DNA from: Pelagibacteraceae bacterium AG-345-O09
GTDB lineage: Bacteria > Pseudomonadota > Alphaproteobacteria > Pelagibacterales > Pelagibacteraceae
NCBI GenBank assembly: GCA_003281725.1
Contig: QCBC01000001.1
Location: 1 to 64,000 of the forward strand
Direction: 5' to 3'
DNA: 64,000 nt
Under the pieces are notes generated by a model. The model did not search any database and was not told the DNA's origin. It saw nothing but the letters and a program-made list of their open reading frames with translations. Below are positions 9,686 to 20,882 of this stretch, in pieces (positions within the stretch are counted from its first letter, which is position 1; each line of letters opens with the position of its first letter). The translations under genes and the position numbers were made by a program.

Positions 9686-11106
9686 ATAATATTAATTCTA
9701 GAAACAACTTCAATTAATTGACCTGGAAATATGAAGTAAATTAGAATTAATAATGTTGAAAACATTAAAGAAAACTTTAACCATAAGCTATGATCAGTAT
9801 CATATTTTTCTTTTTCTTTATCAAAATACATTATTTTAATTATTCTTAAATAATAAAAAGCTGCTACTACGGTTGATAGTAAACCAACTATAGCCAAAAA
9901 ATACATAGATTGTTCTAAAACTGATTTAAAAATATAAAACTTTGCAAAAAAACCAGCCAGTGGTGGAATTCCAGCTAAAGAAAATAAGATCACTAACAAT
10001 GACAACGACATTAATGGGTGATTTTTTGATAAGCCTGAAAGATCTTCAATATCTTCAAAGTATTTATTATTTCTCTTCATCATTAATAAACATGAAAATA
10101 AACCTAAGTTCATTAATATATAAATAGTTATGTAAATAACTGAGCTTTGAATTCCATCATTAGAACCTGTTGCTACTCCAGCCAAAGTATAACCAACATG
10201 GCCTATTGAGCTATAAGCAATTAGTCTTTTAAGATTTGTTTGGCCTATAGCTGCTATTGCCCCAAAAAGCATTGATGCTATTGATAAAAAAATCAAAATC
10301 ATTTGCCACTGATCTATCAAGTTTAAAAAAGGAACATATAAAAATCTAATAAATACAGTCAGTGCTGCTATTTTAGGAACCATTGTAAAAAATAATGTAA
10401 CGGATGTTGGTGACCCTTCATAAACATCAGGAGCCCACATATGAAATGGCACAGCAGAAATTTTAAATGCTAGACCTACTAGAATAAAGACTATACCAAA
10501 AGTGATTGCATATTCGTTTGAATTCAGTTGATTAGCAATAATGTTAAAATTAGTTGAGCCTGTAAACCCATATATTAATGAACATCCATAAAGTAATAAA
10601 CCTGAAGACAGTGCACTTAAAACAAAATATTTTAAACCAGCTTCTGAAGACTTAAGTTGATCCCTATTAAAAGTAGCTAAAACATATAAAGCTAGTGATT
10701 GAAGTTCTAGACCCATATAAAATACAATTAAATCGTTTGAACTAATCATTATCATCATACCAAGTACTGAACTTAAAATTAGAATTGGATATTCAATTTT
10801 AAAAATCTTTAAAGTCTTTAAATAATTTGAAGAGATTACTAAAACCAAAAAAGCAGCTAACAACGTAACAATTTTCATAAAAGATGATAAATAATCAATT
10901 ACAACACTAGAATTAAATAATAATGTTTCTTGAATTCCTAAAGTTTCATTTAATATGATTACAGAAGTAATAAGTAAAATAATTAATGAAATATTTTGAA
11001 TCAATTTTGAACTATTTTTCTTAAAGACCCCTAAAATAAGAAGAAACATTATTGATAAAGAAAGAAAAATTTCTGGAAAAACTAAAGCTAAATTTGTCAT
11101 TTTCAA
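9682..11106 (-). CDS. nuoN: NADH-quinone oxidoreductase subunit N
   Basis: Antiporter-like membrane subunit of respiratory complex I, involved in proton pumping. It has 474 residues and about 14 predicted membrane helices. The family motifs are FYMGLELQSLALYVLA (with the conserved Glu of TM5), VPFHMWAPDVYEGSPT and RLIAYSSIGHVGYTLAG, which carries the key Lys region. It is the last gene of the nuo operon and its end overlaps birA. It overlaps nuoM by 4 bp, consistent with coupled translation of the membrane arm. Confidence 0.97.
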   Translation of the reverse strand: MKMTNLALVFPEIFLSLSIMFLLILGVFKKNSSKLIQNISLIILLITSVIILNETLGIQETLLFNSSVVIDYLSSFMKIVTLLAAFLVLVISSNYLKTLKIFKIEYPILILSSVLGMMIMISSNDLIVFYMGLELQSLALYVLATFNRDQLKSSEAGLKYFVLSALSSGLLLYGCSLIYGFTGSTNFNIIANQLNSNEYAITFGIVFILVGLAFKISAVPFHMWAPDVYEGSPTSVTLFFTMVPKIAALTVFIRFLYVPFLNLIDQWQMILIFLSIASMLFGAIAAIGQTNLKRLIAYSSIGHVGYTLAGVATGSNDGIQSSVIYITIYILMNLGLFSCLLMMKRNNKYFEDIEDLSGLSKNHPLMSLSLLVILFSLAGIPPLAGFFAKFYIFKSVLEQSMYFLAIVGLLSTVVAAFYYLRIIKIMYFDKEKEKYDTDHSLWLKFSLMFSTLLILIYFIFPGQLIEVVSRINII

Positions 11107-12584
11107 TTACTAATTAAATTAGAGTTATATACTGTTATTAAGTTGCTAATAGAAACTTCAATGGTATTTATTAGAGGTTCTGGATAAAATCCAAAAAATA
11201 ACGTTGGTACAGCTAAACAAGATAAAATAAATAATTCAGATTTATTTAAATCTACCATTTGTTTTAAATCTGAGTTAACTAGCTTTCCAAAAACTACCCT
11301 TTTGTATAACCAAAGCATATATGCTGCTCCTATTATTACTCCTAAACTTGCAATTACAGCTACTAAAAAATTGTCTTTAAAAGCTCCCATTAAAATTAAA
11401 AATTCACCTACAAACCCGCTTGTTCCTGGAAGACCTAAAGCTGCTAATGTAAATAACATAAATAAAACTGAGTATTTGGGAATAATGCTTACAATACCAC
11501 CATATGTGTTTATTAATCTAGAATGCATTCGATCATAAACAACACCAACACACAAAAAGAGTGCCGCTGCAACTAAACCATGACTTATCATTTGTAAAAT
11601 ACTTCCTTCGAGGCCTTGCTGTTGAATTGTAAAAATTCCTAAAGTAACAAAACCCATGTGAGCTACAGATGAATATGCAATTAATTTTTTCATATCCTCT
11701 TGCATTAAAGCAATTAAGGATGTGAAAATAATTGCGATAACACTTAAAGCGTAAATTAATGGTGTAAAAGTTTCTGATGCAATAGGAAATAAACCTAGAG
11801 AAAATCTTATAAATCCATAACCTGCCATTTTAAGTAAAATTGCTGCTAATAATACTGATCCTGCTGTCGGAGCCTCTACATGCGCATCAGGTAACCAAGT
11901 GTGAACAGGCCACATAGGAGTTTTAACGGCAAAAGAACTAAAAAAGGCCAACCATAAAAGATTTTGATATTTAGCATCAATTCCTAATTCATAAAGTTGA
12001 ACTACATCAGTTGTGCCTGATATCCAGTATATTGAGATTATAGCTATTAGCATTAATACAGACCCTAACAGGGTAAATAAAAAGAACTTAAATGCAGAGT
12101 AAACTCTTCTTGTACCACCCCAAATTCCGATAATTAAAAACATTGGAATTAACCCAGCCTCAAAAAATAAATAAAAGACCACTAAATCTAATGAACAAAA
12201 AACTCCAATCATAAAAGATTCCATAATTAAGATTGCAATGAGAAATTCACTAAGTCTATTTTTAATAGAGTTATTGACAGAAATTATGCATAGAGGTGTT
12301 ATAAAAGTTGTTAAAATAATAAATAATATTGAGATACCATCAATACCTACTTTATAATTTATTAGATCTTTAATCCAAACTCTATCCTCAACAAATTGAA
12401 ATTCTGATGTTGATTGATCAAATAATAACCACAAATAAACAGATAAAAAAAAAGTTACCAATGAAGTAAATAATGCAACATATTTTACTGTGATATTATT
12501 TTCTTTATTACTTTTTGTAAAAAAAAGAAAAAGAGCACCTACTGCAGGTAATAGTATTAAAGAAGAAAGAATAGGAAAATTCAT
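11103..12584 (-). CDS. nuoM: NADH-quinone oxidoreductase subunit M
   Basis: Second antiporter-like proton channel subunit of complex I, 493 residues with about 14 membrane helices. Characteristic segments are FYLFFEAGLIPMFLIIGIWGG (TM5 glutamate), MWPVHTWLPDAHVEAPTAGS and KKLIAYSSVAHMGFVTLG, which contains the conserved Lys. The order nuoL-nuoM-nuoN is preserved and the genes overlap by 1 and 4 bp. No unusual residues were noticed. Confidence 0.97.
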   Translation of the reverse strand: MNFPILSSLILLPAVGALFLFFTKSNKENNITVKYVALFTSLVTFFLSVYLWLLFDQSTSEFQFVEDRVWIKDLINYKVGIDGISILFIILTTFITPLCIISVNNSIKNRLSEFLIAILIMESFMIGVFCSLDLVVFYLFFEAGLIPMFLIIGIWGGTRRVYSAFKFFLFTLLGSVLMLIAIISIYWISGTTDVVQLYELGIDAKYQNLLWLAFFSSFAVKTPMWPVHTWLPDAHVEAPTAGSVLLAAILLKMAGYGFIRFSLGLFPIASETFTPLIYALSVIAIIFTSLIALMQEDMKKLIAYSSVAHMGFVTLGIFTIQQQGLEGSILQMISHGLVAAALFLCVGVVYDRMHSRLINTYGGIVSIIPKYSVLFMLFTLAALGLPGTSGFVGEFLILMGAFKDNFLVAVIASLGVIIGAAYMLWLYKRVVFGKLVNSDLKQMVDLNKSELFILSCLAVPTLFFGFYPEPLINTIEVSISNLITVYNSNLISN

Positions 12585-14497
12585 TATTTGACAATTAGAA
12601 AAGTTAATAAAGCAGAGAAACCGAGTAACATTACAAATGCATATTGATATATAAACCCACTTTGAAATTTATTAGCTTTTAAAGAACACTTTTTAATGAA
12701 TGATGAAATACCGTCAGGACCAAAGCCGTCTATTATTTTGATATCAAAAAACTTCCATAAGAATAATCCTATTTTTTTTGATGGAATTACAAATAAGACA
12801 TTATACAGCTCATCAAAATACCATTTATTAATTAAAAATTGATATAAAGGTTTATTAACATTAGCAATTTGATTAGATAAATTTTTGTTTTTTACAAATA
12901 AGTAATAAGCAACTGGTATTGATAAAATTACTAAAATAGGAGTTAATACTAAAAACCAAAAAGGTGGATGGTCAGTACTTAATGGTTCTAGAAAAAAAAT
13001 TGACTCTTGCCAAAAATTATTTACTCCCCCAAAACCTAGAAATAGTTCTTTAAAGGTATAACCTGAAAATATTGCGCCTATAGAAAGAAAAATTAGAGGT
13101 ATTAACATCACCAAAGGTGGCTCGTGAGTTTCTTCGATCTTGATATCTTTATTATTATAATCTCCATGAAAAGTTTTAAAAATTAATCTCCATGAATAAA
13201 TTGATGTAAGAAATGCAGTAATAATACCAATCCCTGCTGCATAATATCCGGTGGTATTCCCTCTTAAATACGCAAATTCTATAATTGCATCTTTAGAATA
13301 AAATCCTGATAAAAAAGGAAAGCCCGTTAAAGCTAAAGTTCCGATTATCATTAATGTATAGGTATAAGGTAATTTTTTCCAAACTCCCCCCATTTTATTT
13401 ATATTTTGCTCATCCTTAAAAGCATGAATAACTGAACCAGATCCTAAAAATAAAAGAGCTTTAAAGAATGCATGTGTGAATAAATGAAACATCGCAACAT
13501 TATATGCGCCCACACCTGCAGCAAAAAACATATAACCAAGTTGACTACAAGTTGAATAAGCAATTATTTTTTTAATATCTGTTTGGACAAGTGCAACAGT
13601 CGCTGCAAAGAAGGCTGTACTCATGCCTACAATTGTAACGACATTTAATGCTAGCTCAGAATATTCATAAATAGGTGAACATCTAACAACTAAAAAAACA
13701 CCTGCTGTAACCATAGTTGCAGCATGAATAAGTGCTGAAACAGGTGTTGGACCTTCCATTGCATCTGGTAGCCATGTGTGTAGTAAAATCTGAGCTGACT
13801 TACCCATTGCTCCAACAAATAGAAGTAAACAAGTTAAATCAATAGCATTAATATTAAAGCCTAGAAATAATAGATTCTTATCAGCAATAGTTGGAATTAA
13901 CTCAAAAACTTCTGTATAATTTACAGTACCAAACAAATAAAAAATTAAAAAAATTCCCAAAGCAAAACCGAAATCTCCTACCCTATTAACTAAAAAGGCT
14001 TTAATAGCAGCTGAATTAGCAGTGTCTTTTTTAAACCAAAATCCAATTAAAAAATATGAACATAGACCTACACCTTCCCAACCAAAGAATAATTGAATAA
14101 AATTATCAGAAGTTACCAACATCAACATTGCAAAAGTAAACAAAGATAAATAAGCCATAAATCTTGGCTTATGAGGGTCATGGGACATATAACCGATAGA
14201 ATAAATGTGAACTAAGGATGAAACAGAAGTTACAACTACTAACATCACTGCAGATAAAGGATCTATCTTCATCGACCAATTTACATCCAGCGATCCAGAG
14301 CTAATCCATTTAGCTATAATTATATTATCTTGATATTGATTGATAATAACTTCATATAAAACTACTGCAGATAAAATCGCAGAAATAGTTACTAAAAAAC
14401 TAGTAACAATTTCTGAATTTCTATCACCAATAAATTTCCCAAAAAAACCAGATATTATTGAAGCTATTAAAGGTAATGCTATAATTGCAATTTCCAT
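12584..14497 (-). CDS. nuoL: NADH-quinone oxidoreductase subunit L
   Basis: Distal proton-pumping subunit of complex I, 637 residues, the largest of the three antiporter-like subunits. It shows the FFGWEGVGLCSYFLIGFW motif (TM5 Glu), LLHTWLPDAMEGPTPVSALIHAATMV and KKIIAYSTCSQLGYMFFA. A long C-terminal extension beyond about residue 500 is the lateral amphipathic helix that runs along NuoM and NuoN. It shares 1 bp with nuoM and begins 1 bp after nuoK ends. Confidence 0.97.
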   Translation of the reverse strand: MEIAIIALPLIASIISGFFGKFIGDRNSEIVTSFLVTISAILSAVVLYEVIINQYQDNIIIAKWISSGSLDVNWSMKIDPLSAVMLVVVTSVSSLVHIYSIGYMSHDPHKPRFMAYLSLFTFAMLMLVTSDNFIQLFFGWEGVGLCSYFLIGFWFKKDTANSAAIKAFLVNRVGDFGFALGIFLIFYLFGTVNYTEVFELIPTIADKNLLFLGFNINAIDLTCLLLFVGAMGKSAQILLHTWLPDAMEGPTPVSALIHAATMVTAGVFLVVRCSPIYEYSELALNVVTIVGMSTAFFAATVALVQTDIKKIIAYSTCSQLGYMFFAAGVGAYNVAMFHLFTHAFFKALLFLGSGSVIHAFKDEQNINKMGGVWKKLPYTYTLMIIGTLALTGFPFLSGFYSKDAIIEFAYLRGNTTGYYAAGIGIITAFLTSIYSWRLIFKTFHGDYNNKDIKIEETHEPPLVMLIPLIFLSIGAIFSGYTFKELFLGFGGVNNFWQESIFFLEPLSTDHPPFWFLVLTPILVILSIPVAYYLFVKNKNLSNQIANVNKPLYQFLINKWYFDELYNVLFVIPSKKIGLFLWKFFDIKIIDGFGPDGISSFIKKCSLKANKFQSGFIYQYAFVMLLGFSALLTFLIVK

Positions 14498-14498
14498 A

Positions 14499-14813
14499 TT
14501 AACCTTTTAAATTATCAATTTCCTCAACTCGGATTGTTCCAGCATTTCGGTAATAAACAACTATGATTGCTAGACCTATGGCAGCCTCAGCTGCAGCGAC
14601 AGTTAAAATAAATAAAGTAAAGACCTGTCCTGAAAGGTCGTTTAAATATATTGAGAACGAAACTAAATTTATATTAACCGCTAATAAGATAAGCTCAATA
14701 CTCATTAAAATTACAATAATGTTTTTTCTATTTAAAAAAATTCCAACTATACCAATTGTAAAAATTACTGCACCTAAAGTTAGATAATGTCCCAAGCCAA
14801 TTTCAATCATCAA
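14499..14813 (-). CDS. nuoK: NADH-quinone oxidoreductase subunit K
   Basis: Small three-helix membrane subunit of complex I, 104 residues as expected. The two buried glutamates lie in the segments [16 protein letters not shown] and [18 protein letters not shown], which form part of the proton path at the junction of the arms. Its start lies 11 bp inside the end of nuoJ, so translation of the two is probably coupled. Confidence 0.96.
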   Translation of the reverse strand: MMIEIGLGHYLTLGAVIFTIGIVGIFLNRKNIIVILMSIELILLAVNINLVSFSIYLNDLSGQVFTLFILTVAAAEAAIGLAIIVVYYRNAGTIRVEEIDNLKG

Positions 14814-15435
14814 TTTTTACTCCCTTATTAGATAGTACATCTAAAACCTCTACTCCTTCAGATCTTTCTCTAGAAATTTGTTTAATATAGCTTTGTTTTT
14901 TTACACCTTCTCTTTGTCTAAAAGTAAGAACAATCGCTCCTATCATTGCAATTAATAAAATCATTCCACTTATTTGAAAGACATGAATGTAGTCTGTATA
15001 TAAAATTTGCCCTAAAGAATGAGTATTACTAAGTTCACTTGATATATCTAAATTATTCGAGTTAAATAAATCAGGCTTATACTTCCAACCACCTATAACA
15101 ATAATTAGTTCAAAGAATATTAAAGCACTTATAATGAGCCCAATGGGTATATGTCCAGAACTTTCCTTAGATAATAACCACTGATTTTTTTGTTGAGCTA
15201 CATTTAACATCATAACAACAAATAAAAAAAGAACTGCTACTGCACCAACGTAGACAATTAACATAATCATACCTAAAAATTCTGCTCCAATCATAATAAA
15301 AAGACATGAAATACTGATAAAATCTAAAATTAAAAAAAATACTGAATGAACTGTATTTTTAGAGACCGTAACCATTATGGCAGAAATAATAGCTATTAAA
15401 GAAAAAACATAAAAAAAAATTGCGTGAGCTATCAT
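14803..15435 (-). CDS. nuoJ: NADH-quinone oxidoreductase subunit J
   Basis: Membrane subunit of complex I, 210 residues with five predicted helices. The motif [24 protein letters not shown] corresponds to TM3, which carries the pi-bulge in solved structures. The C-terminal tail after the last helix (about residues 170-210) is charged and cytosolic. It lies between nuoI (3 bp gap) and nuoK (11 bp overlap). Confidence 0.95.
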   Translation of the reverse strand: MIAHAIFFYVFSLIAIISAIMVTVSKNTVHSVFFLILDFISISCLFIMIGAEFLGMIMLIVYVGAVAVLFLFVVMMLNVAQQKNQWLLSKESSGHIPIGLIISALIFFELIIVIGGWKYKPDLFNSNNLDISSELSNTHSLGQILYTDYIHVFQISGMILLIAMIGAIVLTFRQREGVKKQSYIKQISRERSEGVEVLDVLSNKGVKIDD

Positions 15436-15438
15436 TAA

Positions 15439-15924
15439 TTATCTGTAAGGATTATCTGACTTAATATTTGCAGCTAAAATATTTTCCCATCTATCTCCAT
15501 TATCAAGTAGCTTTTCCTTAGTGTAATACAGTTCTTCTCTAGTTTCAGTAGAAAATTCAAAATTTGGTCCTTGCACAATTGCATCCACAGGACAGGATTC
15601 TTCACATAGACCACAATAAATACATTTCATCATATCTATGTCGTATCGAGTTGTTTTTCTACTTCCATCTTCTCTTTGTGTGGACTCGATAGTGATAGCT
15701 TGTGCTGGGCATACTGCTTCACATAATTTACAAGCTATACACCTTTCTTCACCATTTGGATATCTTCGGAGGGCATGTTCACCTCTAAATCTTGGGCTAA
15801 TTTTCCCTTTTTCAAAAGGATAATTGATAGTTTTTTTTGATTTAAACATTTCTTTAATAGCAATTAATAATCCACTTACAAAATCGACCATCAATATAGT
15901 TTTAATAAATCTAGTAATTTTCAT
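15439..15924 (-). CDS. nuoI: NADH-quinone oxidoreductase subunit I
   Basis: Peripheral-arm subunit with two [4Fe-4S] clusters (N6a and N6b), which pass electrons towards NuoB. It has 161 residues. Two ferredoxin-type motifs are clear: [12 protein letters not shown] at about residues 61-72 and [12 protein letters not shown] at about 100-111. The N-terminal amphipathic helix [10 protein letters not shown] anchors it to the membrane arm. It is flanked by nuoH (0 bp gap) and nuoJ. Confidence 0.97.
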   Translation of the reverse strand: MKITRFIKTILMVDFVSGLLIAIKEMFKSKKTINYPFEKGKISPRFRGEHALRRYPNGEERCIACKLCEAVCPAQAITIESTQREDGSRKTTRYDIDMMKCIYCGLCEESCPVDAIVQGPNFEFSTETREELYYTKEKLLDNGDRWENILAANIKSDNPYR

Positions 15925-16923
15925 TTAGTTTGTTGGCAAAAGGTTAAAATAAAAAAGATAACTTGCTGTTAATACTACATAAATTAATGAAAACGGTAAA
16001 AATATCTTCCATCCTAATCTCATTAATTGATCATATCTATATCTTGGAACAGTTGCTTTAACTAAAGCAAAAAGAATAAACAAAAAAAGAATTTTAAATA
16101 TTAACCAAACTGCTCCAGGAACCAAAGTAAAAGGATATATATCTATCGGTGATAACCAGCCTCCTAAAAATAAAATTGATCCTAGTGCACACATTAATAA
16201 AATATTTGCATATTCCCCCAACCAAAACATTGCATACATCATTCCAGAATATTCTGTTTGATATCCAGCAACTAATTCTGCTTCTGCTTCAGGAAGGTCA
16301 AATGGAGGTCTATTAGTTTCAGCTAAAGATGAAATAAAAAAAATAACAAACATGGGGAATAATGGAATTATAAACCACATTTCCTGTTGAGCTAATACAA
16401 TATCACTTAAATTTAATGAACCTACACATAATAATACATTAATTATAATTATACCTATTGAAACTTCATATGATACCATCTGCGCTGCTGACCTTATAGC
16501 TCCTAAAAATGGATATTTGGAGTTTGAAGCCCATCCACCCATAATAATTCCATAAACACCTAAAGAGGAGACTGCAAATATATATAAAATACCAACATTA
16601 ATGTTTGCTAAAACTTGACCTTCATTGAAAGGAATAACCGCCCAAGCTATTAAAGCTAATGTCATAGTTATTATCGGTGCAAGAATAAAAATAACTTTAT
16701 TGGAACTAGCTGGTATGATTATTTCTTTAAAAATATATTTTAAAGCATCTGCAAGGGATTGAAGTAGTCCAAAAGGTCCAACAACATTAGGTCCTTGTCT
16801 TTTTTGAACAAAAGCCCAAACTCTTCTATCTAACCAAACAATCATTGCTACAGAAACTAAAACTGGAACTAGTAAAAATAAAATCTTATAAACCTCTTGA
16901 AATATAATATCAAAATATTCCAT
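15925..16923 (-). CDS. nuoH: NADH-quinone oxidoreductase subunit H
   Basis: Membrane subunit that forms much of the quinone-binding chamber of complex I, 332 residues with eight predicted helices. The conserved segments are [23 protein letters not shown], the acidic loop [20 protein letters not shown], and the C-terminal [13 protein letters not shown]. All of these face the quinone site or the E-channel. Its end directly adjoins the nuoI start. Confidence 0.97.
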   Translation of the reverse strand: MEYFDIIFQEVYKILFLLVPVLVSVAMIVWLDRRVWAFVQKRQGPNVVGPFGLLQSLADALKYIFKEIIIPASSNKVIFILAPIITMTLALIAWAVIPFNEGQVLANINVGILYIFAVSSLGVYGIIMGGWASNSKYPFLGAIRSAAQMVSYEVSIGIIIINVLLCVGSLNLSDIVLAQQEMWFIIPLFPMFVIFFISSLAETNRPPFDLPEAEAELVAGYQTEYSGMMYAMFWLGEYANILLMCALGSILFLGGWLSPIDIYPFTLVPGAVWLIFKILFLFILFALVKATVPRYRYDQLMRLGWKIFLPFSLIYVVLTASYLFYFNLLPTN

Positions 16924-16926
16924 TTA

Positions 16927-18960
16927 TCAACCCTCTGTACCTGTTCGCTTAACATCAATTTTAGAATTATTACAATCAAGCATAGTCTTTGATGCTCTTG
17001 CTATCACATTAGAAAAATAATAATCTTTAAATTCAACTTTTAAATCCTCATTTATAAATTCATTTGTCTCAATATTAGTTTTCAAAGTTTCCTTTTGCTT
17101 TTCTTTTTTAAGACTCAGGTAATTAAACATACTACTTTCAAGCTCATCTTTATCATTAAAAAGTTTACGATTGTTCATTGTTTCGGCAATTTCATTAATT
17201 ATTTGCCAATCTTCTTTTGAATCCCCTGGGGGGTATGAAGCTTTAAAGGCTTTTTGAATTCTACCCTCTAAATTAGTAAAATGTCCAGATTGCTCAGTAT
17301 ATGCTGCACCCGGTAAAATTATATCTGCAATTTCTGCCCCTTTATCTCCGTGGCTTCCTTGATAAATTATAAATTCATCTTTTTTGACAAAATCAAGATT
17401 ATCCTGGTTAAGAAGATAAATAATTTCAAATTTATTTTGTTTGAGATCATCTAAAATATTATTACTTTGGTCAACTAAATCCAAATCGATACTTCCTACC
17501 GTAGATGCATCTGTAAATAAAATATTTAGAGGATTCCAATCTTTAGTAAATTTATTATTCTTAGACAGAAATTCTTTTAAGGAATAAAATAAATAATTTG
17601 CTGATTTTAATTGTAAAAATGACTCACCTAATACAACCAAAGGTTTTTTTGAATTTATGATATCGTTAGTTATTTCATTTTTATTTTCAATAATATCTTT
17701 AATTGTTTGAGTTTTACCATTAAGAATTTGATAAGGATAAGTAAGATCACCAACATCATTTAGTGAAATAATTTTAGTTTTATTATTTAAATAAGCTTTT
17801 CTAATTCTGGCATTAAGCATAGTCGCTTCAAATCTAGGATTAGTCCCGATCAATAAAATTAAATCAGACTCCTCAATTCCATTAATTGTTGAATTAAATA
17901 AGTAATTTTCTCTTACTGAATTATCTATAAACCTTTTAGAATATTTTGAATCATATTTATTTGTATCTATAGTTCTATCAAAAAATTCTTTGAAAATGAA
18001 ACTTGCTTCCATGTTTGCTAAGTCTCCAACAAAGCCACATATATTTTCTTTTTTTGTATTTTTAATTTTAGATTTGATAATTTTATAAACTTCGTCCCAA
18101 GTGGCTTTTTCAAATTTGTTATTATATTTGATATAAGGTGTATCAAGTCTTTGATTAAGTAAACCATCACATGCATATCTTGTTTTATCAGAAATCCATT
18201 CTTCATTTATTTCTTCATTAATAACTGGTAAAACTCTTTTTACTTCCCAATCATAAGTATCAACTCTTATATTTGATCCAACCGCATCCATTACATCAAT
18301 AGTTTCTGTTTTTTTTAATTCCCAAGGTCTTGCTTCAAACACGTAAGGCTTTGAGGTTAATGCTCCTACAGGACACAGATCAATAACATTTCCAGAAAGC
18401 TCTGACTGTATTGATTTTTCTAAATAAGTACTAATTTGCATGTCTTCACCTCTTCCAATCGCACCTAATTCAGGAACACCTGCAATTTCAGTTGCAAATC
18501 TTATGCACCTAGTGCAATGAATACATCTTGTCATTTGAGTTTTTATTAAAGGACCCATATTCTTATCTGGAACTGCTCTTTTATTTTCTTTAAATCTTGA
18601 TTTATCAATTCCATAGAACATAGATTGATCTTGTAAATCACACTCTCCACCTTGATCACAAACTGGACAATCCAAAGGATGGTTAGCTAATAAAAATTCC
18701 ATCACACCTTTTCTAGATTTTTCAATGTTTGGTGTATTTGTTTTAATTACCATACCATCTACAGCTGGCATGGCGCATGAAGCTATTGGTTTAGGAGATT
18801 TTTCCATTTCAACTAAACACATCCTACAATTTCCAGCTATTGATAATTTTTCATGATAGCAAAATCTTGGTATTTCTACACCTGCTTTTTCGCAGGCCTG
18901 AAGAACTGTTAGTCCCTCTTCAACTTCTACTTCAGTATCATTAACTTTTAATTTAAGCAT
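16927..18960 (-). CDS. nuoG: NADH-quinone oxidoreductase subunit G
   Basis: Largest hydrophilic complex I subunit, 677 residues, carrying iron-sulfur clusters N1b, N4 and N5. The N-terminal ferredoxin domain has [15 protein letters not shown] with a further Cys in PIASCAMP (N1b). The His/Cys site is [17 protein letters not shown] (N5), and CIHCTRC followed by CPVGAL belongs to N4. The C-terminal molybdopterin-oxidoreductase-like domain (about residues 220-600) is retained but diverged, as is normal in this subunit, and I see no cysteines for an extra N7 cluster. It overlaps nuoF by 8 bp. Confidence 0.95.
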   Translation of the reverse strand: MLKLKVNDTEVEVEEGLTVLQACEKAGVEIPRFCYHEKLSIAGNCRMCLVEMEKSPKPIASCAMPAVDGMVIKTNTPNIEKSRKGVMEFLLANHPLDCPVCDQGGECDLQDQSMFYGIDKSRFKENKRAVPDKNMGPLIKTQMTRCIHCTRCIRFATEIAGVPELGAIGRGEDMQISTYLEKSIQSELSGNVIDLCPVGALTSKPYVFEARPWELKKTETIDVMDAVGSNIRVDTYDWEVKRVLPVINEEINEEWISDKTRYACDGLLNQRLDTPYIKYNNKFEKATWDEVYKIIKSKIKNTKKENICGFVGDLANMEASFIFKEFFDRTIDTNKYDSKYSKRFIDNSVRENYLFNSTINGIEESDLILLIGTNPRFEATMLNARIRKAYLNNKTKIISLNDVGDLTYPYQILNGKTQTIKDIIENKNEITNDIINSKKPLVVLGESFLQLKSANYLFYSLKEFLSKNNKFTKDWNPLNILFTDASTVGSIDLDLVDQSNNILDDLKQNKFEIIYLLNQDNLDFVKKDEFIIYQGSHGDKGAEIADIILPGAAYTEQSGHFTNLEGRIQKAFKASYPPGDSKEDWQIINEIAETMNNRKLFNDKDELESSMFNYLSLKKEKQKETLKTNIETNEFINEDLKVEFKDYYFSNVIARASKTMLDCNNSKIDVKRTGTEG

Positions 18961-20281
18961 TTTTATCTAATAAATGTTGGTCAACTAAATAAGGAATATT
19001 TTTATTTTCTTTTACTATTGGATCAAATTTATTTCTTTCTTTGATTTCTTTTTTAAAATGTCTTAATAAACCTTGAACTGGCCAAGAAGAGCCTTCTCCA
19101 AATGCACAAATTGTGTGTCCTGCTATTTGATTTGTTACATCACCTAGCATATCAACTTCGTCTCTAGTTGCTTCACCTTTGGACATCCTCTCAAGCATTC
19201 TCCACATCCATCCTGTTCCTTCTCTACAAGGAGTACATTGACCACAACTTTCATGTTTATAAAATCTTGCAATTCTAGCCATACATTTAATAATATCTTG
19301 ATCCTTATTAATTACGACCACACCAGCAGTTCCTAATCCACTTTTTTCTGCCATTAATGAGTCGAAATCCATAGTTAAAGTTTCACATTTTTCTTTTGGG
19401 ATTAAAGGCATTGATGATCCACCAGGAATTACTGCTTGTAGGTTATCCCAGCCGCCAATTACACCTCCAGCATGAATTTCTATTAATTCTTTTAATGGTA
19501 TATTCATTTCTTCTTCAACATTACATGGATTGTTTACATTTCCAGATATGCAAAAAATCTTTGTGCCTGTATTTTTTTCTCTTCCTAAAGAAGAAAACCA
19601 TTTACTGCCTTTTCTAAGAATTGTTGGAACGACCGCAATGGTTTCAACATTATTAATTATTGTTGGACACCCATAAAGTCCTATTAAAGCAGGAAACGGA
19701 GGTTTTAATCTTGGTTGTCCCTTTTTACCTTCTATACTCTCAAGAAGTGCTGTCTCCTCACCACAAATATATGCTCCTGCTCCATAATGAATGTAAATAT
19801 CTAAATCCCATCCAGTTCCAGCTGCATTTTTACCAATAAGGTTTTTATCATAAGCTTCATCAATTGCAGCTTGAAGTTTTTGTCCCTCTATAAAATATTC
19901 TCCTCTAATATAGATGTAACAAGCATGCGCTTGAACTGCGAATGAAGCTATTAAGCAACCTTCTATAAGTTTATGAGGTTCAAATCTTAATAAATCTCTA
20001 TCTTTACAAGTTCCAGGTTCTGACTCATCTGCATTTATGACAAGGTAATGAGGTCTAGACCCAACTTCTTTAGGTGCAAAAGACCATTTTAATCCAGTTG
20101 GAAAACCTGCTCCACCCCTTCCTCTAAGCTGTGAATTTTTAATCTCATTAATAATCCAATCTCTTCCTTTGTTTGTAAGATCTTTTGTATTGACCCAATC
20201 ACCTCTTTTTTGAGATGAGGTAATATCAGATCCCAAGTCGTTATATAAATTTTTGAAAATTCTATCTTGATCTTTAAGCAT
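18953..20281 (-). CDS. nuoF: NADH-quinone oxidoreductase subunit F
   Basis: NADH-binding flavoprotein subunit of complex I, 442 residues. It oxidises NADH through FMN and passes electrons to cluster N3. FMN and NADH sites are visible as [13 protein letters not shown] and [20 protein letters not shown]. The [4Fe-4S] cluster N3 is bound by [15 protein letters not shown] plus a later Cys in [10 protein letters not shown]. Overlaps of 8 bp with nuoE and nuoG show a tightly packed module. Confidence 0.97.
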   Translation of the reverse strand: MLKDQDRIFKNLYNDLGSDITSSQKRGDWVNTKDLTNKGRDWIINEIKNSQLRGRGGAGFPTGLKWSFAPKEVGSRPHYLVINADESEPGTCKDRDLLRFEPHKLIEGCLIASFAVQAHACYIYIRGEYFIEGQKLQAAIDEAYDKNLIGKNAAGTGWDLDIYIHYGAGAYICGEETALLESIEGKKGQPRLKPPFPALIGLYGCPTIINNVETIAVVPTILRKGSKWFSSLGREKNTGTKIFCISGNVNNPCNVEEEMNIPLKELIEIHAGGVIGGWDNLQAVIPGGSSMPLIPKEKCETLTMDFDSLMAEKSGLGTAGVVVINKDQDIIKCMARIARFYKHESCGQCTPCREGTGWMWRMLERMSKGEATRDEVDMLGDVTNQIAGHTICAFGEGSSWPVQGLLRHFKKEIKERNKFDPIVKENKNIPYLVDQHLLDKNA

Positions 20282-20882
20282 TTTTTAAATCCAATAAGGT
20301 TTTTCTATTATTTTCAGGTTCATTATTTATTCTTCCTCTATAAGAGCCAGGTTTAGGTGTTTCACCTTTTAAAAGCGATTCTAAAATTTTTAAAGTTTTT
20401 TCTTTATCTAAATCTTCATAATAATTATCATTGATTTGCATCATTGGGGCATTAACACAAGCTCCTAAACACTCAACTTCCATCCATGAACAGGTTTTAT
20501 CTTTTGATAACTCTGACTCATTTTCAGAAATTTTTTCTTTACAGGCCTCAACTAATTTATTTGCTCCCCTAATCATGCATGGAGTTGTAGTGCATACTTG
20601 TATAAAATATTTTCCAACTGGAGATAAATTATACATAGAATAAAAAGTAGCTACCTCATAAACTTTGATATATGGCATATCTAAAAATTTTGCGATATAT
20701 TTCATTGCTGCTAATGGAATCCAATTATCATTTTGTCTTTGTGCTATATATAGTAAAGCCATCACTGCACTTTGTTGTTTGCCTTCAGGATATTTTGCGA
20801 TTATATTCTTTGCCTCTTCAAGAGAAGAAGAAGTGAATTCAAAGTTTTCTGGCTGATCTTTAGCTGGTTTTTTTAAACTCAT
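20274..20882 (-). CDS. nuoE: NADH-quinone oxidoreductase subunit E
   Basis: Thioredoxin-like subunit with the off-pathway [2Fe-2S] cluster N1a, 202 residues. The four cysteine ligands are in CTTTPC (about residues 97-102) and ECLGAC with the spacing C-x3-C in the segment [11 protein letters not shown]. The N-terminal helical bundle includes the [18 protein letters not shown] segment. It overlaps nuoD by 4 bp and nuoF by 8 bp. Confidence 0.96.
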   Translation of the reverse strand: MSLKKPAKDQPENFEFTSSSLEEAKNIIAKYPEGKQQSAVMALLYIAQRQNDNWIPLAAMKYIAKFLDMPYIKVYEVATFYSMYNLSPVGKYFIQVCTTTPCMIRGANKLVEACKEKISENESELSKDKTCSWMEVECLGACVNAPMMQINDNYYEDLDKEKTLKILESLLKGETPKPGSYRGRINNEPENNRKTLLDLKNA